Assembly: GCA_040905845.1 (NCBI GenBank)
Contig: JBBDQV010000122.1
Span: 1-5,532, forward strand
Length of the DNA stretch: 5,532 nucleotides
Source of the DNA: VGDP01 sp040905845
Lineage (GTDB): Bacteria; Pseudomonadota; Alphaproteobacteria; SP197
Direction: 5' to 3'
The position numbers and the translations under genes were made by a program. The first letter of the stretch is position 1. Each line of letters starts with the position of its first letter. Shown here piece after piece: positions 1-4,760 of this stretch. Under the pieces are notes generated by a model. That model was not told the origin of the DNA and ran no database searches. It saw only the letters and a program-made list of their open reading frames with translations.

Positions 1-435
1 TGCGACGCCGACGAGACGTTGCTCGATGCGCTGCGCAACCGGCTGGGCCTCACCGGAAGCAAGGAGGGCTGCGGCACCGGCGACTGCGGCGCCTGCAGCG
101 TCATGCTCGACGGCCGCCTGGTCTGCTCGTGCCTGGTGCTCGGCGCCGAGGCCGAGGGGCGCAAGATCGAGACCATCGAGGGCATGGCCGACGGCGAAAA
201 CTTGCACCCGCTGCAGCGCAAGTTCCTGGAGCACGCCGCGCTCCAGTGCGGCGTCTGCACGCCGGGGTTCCTGGTCGCCTCCAAGGCCCTGCTCCAGAAG
301 AACAAGAACCCGACCGAGACCGAGGTTCGCTATTGGCTCGCCGGCAACCTGTGCCGGTGCACCGGTTACGACAAGATCGTGCGCGCGGTGCTCGACACCG
401 CGGCCGAGATGAGGGAGAAGCGCCATGCCGCTTGA
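1..435 (+). CDS. Molybdenum hydroxylase small subunit, (2Fe-2S)-binding (CoxS/XdhA type), 5'-truncated
   Basis: This is the iron-sulfur subunit of a xanthine dehydrogenase/CO dehydrogenase-family hydroxylase, which passes electrons from the molybdenum cofactor through two [2Fe-2S] clusters. The frame is open from base 1, giving 144 visible residues. Counting from the first codon, the plant-ferredoxin-type cluster ligands are C24, C29, C32 and C44. The C-terminal helical-bundle cluster ligands are C83, C86, C118 and C120, in QCGVCTPG and NLCRCTGY. These spacings match those of CoxS. A TTG at 19 could be read as a start, but the residues before it (DADET, then LLDAL) already fit the family's first strand. 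The true start is therefore upstream, with roughly 15-25 codons missing by comparison with about 160-residue homologues. The stop overlaps the start of the large-subunit gene, which indicates translational coupling. The family is certain; the substrate is unknown. Confidence 0.94.
   Translation, partial: CDADETLLDALRNRLGLTGSKEGCGTGDCGACSVMLDGRLVCSCLVLGAEAEGRKIETIEGMADGENLHPLQRKFLEHAALQCGVCTPGFLVASKALLQKNKNPTETEVRYWLAGNLCRCTGYDKIVRAVLDTAAEMREKRHAA
412..417 (+). promoter_or_regulatory. Ribosome binding site of the large subunit gene
   Basis: The sequence AGGGAG lies 7 bases before the ATG at 425, inside the last codons of the small-subunit gene. It is the best Shine-Dalgarno match on the plus strand here and supports ATG 425 as the start, despite the 11-bp overlap with the upstream gene. 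Confidence 0.7.
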
Positions 436-2680
436 CGACGCAGCCGCCCGCGTGCGGCAAGGATTCAGCCAGGTCGGAACGCGCCCGCTGCGCCCCGACG
501 GCGTGGACAAGGTCACCGGCCGCGCCCGCTTCGGCGCGGACGCGGTGGCGCCGGGCATGCTGATCGGGCGCATCCTGCGCAGCCCGCACGCGCACGCCCG
601 TATCCGCAAGATCGACGCCTCGAAGGCGGTCGCGCTCAGGGGCGTCAAGGCCGTTGTCACGAGCGCCGACTTCGCCGAGCGCGCCGACGATCTCAAGGAC
701 GTGCTGGTCAACGTCATGGCGCGCAAGAAGGCGCTCTACGAGGGCCACGCGGTCGCCGCGGTCGCCGCGACCAGCGCAACGGTCGCGCGCAAGGCGCTCA
801 AGCTGATCAAGGTCGACTACGAGGTGCTGCCTCACGTCACCGACGTCGACGAAGCGATGAAGCCGAGCGCGCCGCTCCTTCACGACGACATCTTCACCAA
901 GGGTGTCGAGCCCAGGCCCAAGAAGCCGTCCAACGTCACCGAGCGCTTCGAGTTCGGCGTCGGCGACGTGGCCAAGGGGTTCGCCGAGGCCGACATCGTC
1001 GTCGAGCGCGTCTTCAAGACCGAGGCGACGCACCAGGGCTACATCGAGCCGCACGCCTGCCTCGCCAACATCGCGAGCGACGGCACCGGCGAACTCTGGG
1101 TGTGCACCCAGGGCCACTACATGGTGCGCGACAACTGCGCGCGCCTCCTGGGCATGGAGCTTTCGAAGCTGCGCGTCACCGCGTCCGAGATCGGCGGCGG
1201 GTTCGGCGGCAAGACGACGGTGTTCATCGAGCCGGTGGCGTGCGCGCTGTCGCGCAAGGCGGGCCGCCCGGTCAAGATCGTGATGACGCGCGACGAGGTG
1301 TTCAAGGCCACCGGCCCGACCTCCTCGACCAGCATGCGGGTCAAGGTCGGCGCCAAGCGCGACGGCCGCATCACGGCCGCGGAATGCGATCTCCGCTTCC
1401 AGGGCGGCGCGTTCGCGGGCTCGCCCGTGCAGTTCGGCGCGATGACCGCGTTCGCCTGTTACGACCTCGCCAACGTCAAGGCGGTCGGCTGGGACGTGGT
1501 CGCCAACCGACCGAAGCAGGCGGCGTACCGGGCGCCCGGCGCGCCCATGGCGGCGTTCGCGGTCGAAAGCGTCATGGCCGAGGTCGCCGACAAGCTGAAG
1601 CTGGACCCGATCGAATTCCGCATGAAGAACGCGGCGAAGGAGGGCACCAAAGCCGCCTACGGCCCGACCTTCGGCCCGGTCGGCTTCGTCGAGACGCTGA
1701 AGGCGGTCAAGGCGCACCCGAACTACAAGGTACCGCTCGGCAAGAACCAGGGCCGGGGCGTCGCCAGCGGCTTCTGGTTCAACTTCGGCGGCCAGACCTG
1801 CGTGTCGCTCAACCTCAGCCCCGACGGCACGGTCACCCTCGCCGTCGGCACGCCCGATATCGGCGGCAGCCGTGCCTCGATGAGCCTGATGGCCGCCGAG
1901 GAGCTCGGGATTCCCTACGACCAGGTGCGCACCATCATCGCCGATACGTCCTCGCTCGGCCACAACGACATATCCGAAGGCAGCCGCGTGACGTTCTCGA
2001 CCGGCATGGCGACGATCCACGCCGCGCGCGACGCCATCAAGAAGCTGTGTGCGCGCGCGGCGATGACCTGGGGGATTCCCGTGGACGCGGTGGTGTGGGA
2101 GAAGGGCCACGCCAAGCCGGCCGGCCCCAACGCCGGCAACTTCCCGCCGCTGTCGCTCAAGGAGATCGCGGCCACCATGTTCAACACCGGCGGCCCGATC
2201 GCCGGGCACCACGAGTACAACGCCGAGAACGCGGGGCCGAGCTTCGCCACCCACGTCGTGGACGTGGAAATCGACCCGGAGACCGGCCGAACGACCGTGC
2301 TGCGCTACCTGATCGCCCAGGACGCCGGCAAGGCGGTGCACCCGAGCTACGTCGAAGGCCAGTTCCAGGGCGGCGCGGCCCAGGGGGTGGGGTGGGCGCT
2401 CAACGAGGAGTACATCTACGGCGCCGACGGCCGGTTGCAGAACCCCGGGTTTCTCGACTACCGCATACCGGTCGCCTCCGACATGCCGATGATCGACACG
2501 GTCATCGTCGAGGTGCCGAACCCGGGACATCCCTACGGCGTGCGCGGCGTGGGCGAGACCTCGATCGTTCCGCCGCTCGCCGCGGTCGCCAACGCGGTGC
2601 AGGCGGCGTCGGGCGTCCGGCTCAACTCCGTGCCGTTCTCGCCGCCCAAGGTGCTGGCCGCGCTCGAGGCCAAGCGCTGA
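425..2680 (+). CDS. Molybdenum hydroxylase large subunit, molybdopterin-binding (xanthine dehydrogenase/CoxL family)
   Basis: This 751-residue protein is the catalytic subunit, which binds the molybdopterin cofactor and hydroxylates an unidentified substrate using water as oxygen source. The N-terminal aldehyde oxidase/xanthine dehydrogenase a/b hammerhead domain covers about residues 20-135, from the KVTGRARFGAD segment. The molybdopterin-binding domains follow to the end. Visible family motifs are HQGYIEPH (203-210), GGGFGGK (257-263), AYRAPGAP (367-374), GQFQGGAAQG (645-654) and GVRGVGETS (705-713). The last holds the expected catalytic base, Glu711. AYRAPG replaces the AYxCSFR loop of form I CO dehydrogenase, so this is not a true CoxL. 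The usual GQG-containing cofactor segment reads PDIGGSRAS (478-486). There is no twin-arginine signal, so the enzyme is probably cytoplasmic. It is coupled to the small-subunit gene before it and the MoaD-like gene after it. The family is secure; the substrate is not determinable. Confidence 0.95.
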   Translation: MPLDDAAARVRQGFSQVGTRPLRPDGVDKVTGRARFGADAVAPGMLIGRILRSPHAHARIRKIDASKAVALRGVKAVVTSADFAERADDLKDVLVNVMARKKALYEGHAVAAVAATSATVARKALKLIKVDYEVLPHVTDVDEAMKPSAPLLHDDIFTKGVEPRPKKPSNVTERFEFGVGDVAKGFAEADIVVERVFKTEATHQGYIEPHACLANIASDGTGELWVCTQGHYMVRDNCARLLGMELSKLRVTASEIGGGFGGKTTVFIEPVACALSRKAGRPVKIVMTRDEVFKATGPTSSTSMRVKVGAKRDGRITAAECDLRFQGGAFAGSPVQFGAMTAFACYDLANVKAVGWDVVANRPKQAAYRAPGAPMAAFAVESVMAEVADKLKLDPIEFRMKNAAKEGTKAAYGPTFGPVGFVETLKAVKAHPNYKVPLGKNQGRGVASGFWFNFGGQTCVSLNLSPDGTVTLAVGTPDIGGSRASMSLMAAEELGIPYDQVRTIIADTSSLGHNDISEGSRVTFSTGMATIHAARDAIKKLCARAAMTWGIPVDAVVWEKGHAKPAGPNAGNFPPLSLKEIAATMFNTGGPIAGHHEYNAENAGPSFATHVVDVEIDPETGRTTVLRYLIAQDAGKAVHPSYVEGQFQGGAAQGVGWALNEEYIYGADGRLQNPGFLDYRIPVASDMPMIDTVIVEVPNPGHPYGVRGVGETSIVPPLAAVANAVQAASGVRLNSVPFSPPKVLAALEAKR

Positions 2681-2682
2681 AC

Positions 2683-2928
2683 GTGGCCCAGGTCAAGCTG
2701 GGGGGCACCTACAAGTCGTACACCGGCGGTCGAACCGAGTTCGACGTCGAGGCCAAGAACATCCGCGAGATCCTGTCGGGCCTCGCGGTCTTGTGCCCCG
2801 ATCTCAAGCCGGTGCTCGACAAGGGCGTGACGGTCGCCATCGACGGCCAGATCTTCCGGAACGCCTGGTTCCAGCCGGTGCGTCCCGACAGCGAGGTCCA
2901 CATCCTGCCGCGCATGGCTGGCGGGTAG
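2683..2928 (+). CDS. MoaD/ThiS-family small sulfur-carrier-like protein
   Basis: This 81-residue protein starts at GTG two bases after the stop of the large hydroxylase subunit. It has the size and layout of the MoaD/ThiS ubiquitin fold. A predicted helix containing IREILSGL lies near residues 27-34, VAIDGQIF is at 51-58, and the VRPDSEVHILPR segment (66-77) leads into a C-terminal MAGG. In the family, the terminal Gly-Gly is adenylated by a MoeB/ThiF-type enzyme and converted to a thiocarboxylate. MoaD uses this as the small subunit of molybdopterin synthase. The position directly behind a molybdenum hydroxylase suggests a role in supplying or maturing the cofactor for that enzyme, but this is inference. 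No MoaE or MoeB gene is visible nearby. The start is chosen because no ATG is available in frame and GTG gives a normal family length; the ribosome site is weak (GAGG at 2666-2669), so coupling to the upstream gene is likely. Confidence 0.85.
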   Translation: MAQVKLGGTYKSYTGGRTEFDVEAKNIREILSGLAVLCPDLKPVLDKGVTVAIDGQIFRNAWFQPVRPDSEVHILPRMAGG

Positions 2929-2939
2929 TCCGCCCTCGT

Positions 2940-3665
2940 ATGGGCTCCCTGACGGGCCAGAGGGTCTTCCTGACCGGCGCGGCCGGCGGCATCGGTCGCG
3001 GCCTCGCCGAGGCCTTCGCGCGGCGCCGCGCCATCCTCGGTCTGACCGACGTGACGACGGCGGGGTACGCCGACGCCACGTGTTGGACCCGCGCGCTCGA
3101 CGTGACCGACGGGGCTGCGGTCGAGGCTGCCGTGACGGCGTTCGCGGATGCGGCCGGCGGGCTCGACCTCGTCGTCAGCGCGGCCGGGGCCTTCTCATCG
3201 GCGAAGGTGATCGACCTCGAACCGGCGGAATGGCGCCGCGTGCTCGAGGTCAACGCCACGGGGACCTTTCTCGTCGACCGCGCCGCGGCACGGCTGATGA
3301 TCGCGCGCGGGATCGCCGGCTCGATCGTCAACATCGCGTCGATCTCGGGCAAGGTCGGCGACCCGACGCTCGCCCACTACGCGGCGTCCAAGTTCGCGGT
3401 GATCGGGCTCACCCAATCGCTCGCGCGCGAGGTGGCGGGGCACGGCATCACGGTCAACGCGATCTGCCCCGGCATCGTCGAGACGCCGATGATCGCGGCC
3501 AACCTCGCGGCATGGCACGTCACGCTCGACGAGTTGATGAAGCCCCAGGCGATCCAACGCGCCCAGACTCCCGAGGATCTCGCCCAGGCGATCGAGTTCC
3601 TGCACGGCTGCCGTGCGGTGACGGGTCAGGCGATCAACGTCGACGGCGGCACGTACTTTCACTGA
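2940..3665 (+). CDS. SDR family NAD(P)-dependent oxidoreductase
   Basis: This 241-residue classical short-chain dehydrogenase/reductase is of normal family length. It has the Rossmann glycine motif TGAAGGIG (12-19) and an Asp at the end of strand 2 (D37), which usually favours NAD over NADP. It also has LDVTD (53-57), Asn105 in VNATG, catalytic Ser134 in NIAS, Tyr147 and Lys151 in YAASK, and the CPGIVETPM segment (176-184). The structural NNAG motif is changed to SAAG (80-83). The gene begins 11 bases after the MoaD-like gene, so it probably shares its transcript. ATG 2940 is used because it places the first beta strand at the expected distance. An upstream extension in the same frame would overlap the MoaD-like gene and adds nothing family-like. 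It may oxidise an alcohol or reduce a carbonyl in the same pathway as the hydroxylase; the substrate is unknown. Confidence 0.94.
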   Translation: MGSLTGQRVFLTGAAGGIGRGLAEAFARRRAILGLTDVTTAGYADATCWTRALDVTDGAAVEAAVTAFADAAGGLDLVVSAAGAFSSAKVIDLEPAEWRRVLEVNATGTFLVDRAAARLMIARGIAGSIVNIASISGKVGDPTLAHYAASKFAVIGLTQSLAREVAGHGITVNAICPGIVETPMIAANLAAWHVTLDELMKPQAIQRAQTPEDLAQAIEFLHGCRAVTGQAINVDGGTYFH

Positions 3666-3691
3666 TTGCGTTCGGTCTTCCCGGAGCCGGT

Positions 3692-3744
3692 AACCGTTCG
3701 CGCTTCGAGACGCGCCCTTTGGGCGCTCCTCAGCGCGAACGGTT
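3692..3744. repeat. Palindromic intergenic repeat, copy 1
   Basis: This is an imperfect palindrome of 53 bases. Its outer arms AACCGTTCGCGCT (3692-3704) and AGCGCGAACGGTT (3732-3744) are perfect reverse complements over 13 bp. An inner stem GCGCCC (3712-3717) pairs with GGGCGC (3721-3726) around a TTT loop. The stems are separated by an asymmetric internal loop, TCGAGAC against TCCTC. The asymmetry gives the element a direction, and copy 2 carries the same internal segments in reverse orientation. The layout resembles REP-like elements scattered between genes in many alphaproteobacteria. It starts 26 bases after the SDR stop. Confidence 0.85.
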
Positions 3745-3752
3745 GAGGGAAA

Positions 3753-3801
3753 GCCGTTCGTGCTGAGGAGGGCCGGAGGCCCGTCTCGAAGCACGGACGG
3801 C
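3753..3801. repeat. Palindromic intergenic repeat, copy 2 (inverted relative to copy 1)
   Basis: The outer arms CCGTTCGTGCT (3754-3764) and AGCACGGACGG (3790-3800) pair with one mismatch, which would be a G-U wobble in RNA. A further G-C pair at 3753/3801 extends the stem. The inner stem GGGCC (3770-3774) pairs with GGCCC (3778-3782) around GGA. The internal loop segments GAGGA and GTCTCGA are the reverse complements of those in copy 1, which identifies both as one element family in opposite orientations. Stem positions differing from copy 1 tend to change on both sides, for example GCGCT/AGCGC becoming GTGCT/AGCAC, so pairing is conserved. Confidence 0.85.
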
Positions 3802-3823
3802 GGCAGGCACCGATCGGACCGCT

Positions 3824-4099
3824 CTACCGTCGCCGTGGCGCGCCGCGCCGGGGCATCGACGGCGTGGGCATGGCCCGTTCGTCCTTGTGGCGGAAGACGA
3901 CGCGCCCCTTCTCGAGATCGTAGGGTGACATCTCGACCGTCACGCGATCGCCGGCGAGCGTGCGGATGCGGTTCCGCTTCATGCGGCCGGCGGTGTAGGC
4001 GATGATCTCGTGGCCGTTTTCCAGCTTCACCCTGAACCGACCGTCCGGCAACGTCTCCAGTACGGTTCCCTCGAACTCCAGCACGTCTTCCTTGGCCAT
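3824..4099 (-). CDS. infA: Translation initiation factor IF-1, with C-terminal extension
   Basis: IF-1 binds the ribosomal A site of the 30S subunit during initiation and assists IF-2 and IF-3. The 91-residue product begins MAKEDVLEFEGTVLETLPDG and covers the entire S1-like OB fold, including FRVKLENGHEI (22-32), AYTAGRMKRNRIRTLAGD (34-51) and VEMSPYDLEKGRVVFR (55-70). Ordinary IF-1 is about 72 residues and ends just after this last segment. Here a basic, proline- and arginine-rich tail of about 20 residues follows (HKDERA through PRRGAPRRR). I recall similar HKDER tails from second IF-1 copies in other proteobacteria, so this may be a paralogue and not the only infA. The start is supported by a Shine-Dalgarno site a few bases upstream. 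The gene converges on the SDR gene and lies downstream of the DUF1203 gene on the same strand. Confidence 0.96.
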   Translation of the reverse strand: MAKEDVLEFEGTVLETLPDGRFRVKLENGHEIIAYTAGRMKRNRIRTLAGDRVTVEMSPYDLEKGRVVFRHKDERAMPTPSMPRRGAPRRR

Positions 4100-4103
4100 G
4101 CAT

Positions 4104-4109
4104 TCTCCC
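4104..4109 (-). promoter_or_regulatory. Ribosome binding site of infA
   Basis: On the minus strand GGGAGA ends four bases before the infA ATG (4099). The spacing is somewhat short, but the match is strong. A second ATG begins at 4103 in another frame and opens nothing family-like, so the ATG at 4099 is the start. Confidence 0.6.
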
Positions 4110-4154
4110 GGGCTGTAGGCCCATGATGCGCGCGGATACGTCGGCGCCGCGCGA

Positions 4155-4183
4155 AACATGGCGCTCCGACCGCCCCGCGTCAA
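4155..4183 (-). promoter_or_regulatory. Candidate sigma-70-type promoter of infA
   Basis: On the minus strand TTGACG (4183-4178) matches the -35 consensus at five of six positions. It is separated by exactly 17 bases from CATGTT (4160-4155), a weak -10 matching three of six. It lies in the 116-base gap between the DUF1203 stop and infA and would leave a leader of about 50 bases. The weak -10 makes this tentative. Confidence 0.35.
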
Positions 4184-4215
4184 CCACAGGGGCTCGGGAC
4201 GGATGCATGGGCGAG

Positions 4216-4691
4216 TCAGGCGCGCTCGATGCGGCAGGTGTAGCAGTTGTTGGACGCGGACCGGACGTGGACATAGTCCACGTCGCCGCGCCCGAGCAGG
4301 CGCGCCGCGCTCTCGGGCAGCTCCGCCGTCGGCACGACCTGGCCCGTGCCGTAGACGATCCGGTCGTCGGCGCCGTAGCCGCGCATCAGCACCCGCTCGC
4401 GCGCGGCCAGCACCGGCGGCAGGTCGGGCGTCTCGCCGCGGCGCGGGCAGGGCTCGGCGTGCAGGAAGATCGGCCCGATCTCGGCATAGGGCTGGGGCCG
4501 CGGAAACGGGCGGTAGGCGGCGATCAGGAACGGCTCGCCCGCGGCCACGTCGTCGAGGCAATGGCGGCACGGCACGCCGTCGCCGTCCGAGACCCGGCGC
4601 TCGGCCGGTTGGCCATTGGCGTCGGGCGCGCCCTCGCGCGAGCCGCGCGGGCGTGGTCGGTGGGCATGGCGATGAAGCGCAACGTGGGCAT
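4216..4691 (-). pseudogene. DUF1203-family protein gene, interrupted by an apparent frameshift
   Basis: From ATG 4691, which has a good ribosome site, the first 18 codons read MPTLRFIAMPTDHARAAR, a typical DUF1203 start. Family sequence then continues in another frame from 4635 (EGAPDANGQPAERRVSDG) to the stop at 4216, 139 residues. The frames join in a CGCGCG tract at 4635-4640. Adding one base there would give an uninterrupted protein of 158 residues, a normal family length. The uninterrupted second frame has only a histidine-rich, unrelated N-terminus upstream of the join, so a simple alternative start does not explain it. The C-terminal part has two CxxC pairs, PCRHC (42 and 45 in restored numbering) and NCYTC (150 and 153), suggestive of metal binding. 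Function is unknown. It may be a real broken gene or a sequencing error in a GC-rich tract; otherwise the coding sequence looks well preserved. It lies 69 bases downstream of cobB on the same strand. Confidence 0.85.
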
Positions 4692-4697
4692 GGTGGT

Positions 4698-4702
4698 TCT
4701 CC
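4698..4702 (-). promoter_or_regulatory. Ribosome binding site of the DUF1203 gene
   Basis: GGAGA on the minus strand sits six bases before ATG 4691. It marks the start that gives the family-like N-terminus and argues against the upstream ATGs near 4715 and 4809 that feed the other frame. Confidence 0.65.
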
Positions 4703-4760
4703 GGGGTGTCCATGCGCATCCTGCCGGGCCGCGCCGCCCGCGCCCACCCGGTTCTTGCGC

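Larger units (their letters stand above)
3692..3801. terminator. Possible bidirectional transcription barrier formed by the two hairpins
   Basis: The two GC-rich hairpins lie between the convergent SDR (plus) and infA (minus) genes, where both transcripts must end. No clear run of T follows either stem on either strand, so this is not a textbook intrinsic terminator. No other candidate is visible in the 158-base gap. The assignment rests on position and structure alone. Confidence 0.35.

Noticed and set aside
101..2530. Long minus-strand open frame (809 codons) opposite the hydroxylase genes
   Set aside because: It mirrors the codon phase of the real plus-strand genes in GC-rich DNA. Its product is a low-complexity run of Arg, Ala, Val, Asp and His with no recognisable domain, and it crosses two well-supported genes.
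425..2680. Identification as CoxL, aerobic CO dehydrogenase
   Set aside because: The AYxCSFR active-site loop with its copper-ligating cysteine is absent, so only family-level assignment is justified.
1102..2928. Long plus-strand frame running through the large-subunit gene into the MoaD-like gene
   Set aside because: Only the part from 2683 resembles a protein family. The upstream portion is an out-of-frame shadow of the large subunit, so the MoaD-like protein is not the end of a larger fusion.
2793..2939. N-terminal extension of the SDR upstream of ATG 2940
   Set aside because: It overlaps the MoaD-like gene out of frame, adds about 49 residues with no SDR similarity, and would displace the nucleotide-binding motif from its usual position at the N-terminus.
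4634..4641. Programmed ribosomal frameshifting in the DUF1203 gene
   Set aside because: There is no recognisable slippery heptamer, and the family is not known to me to use frameshifting; mutation or a base-call error is simpler.
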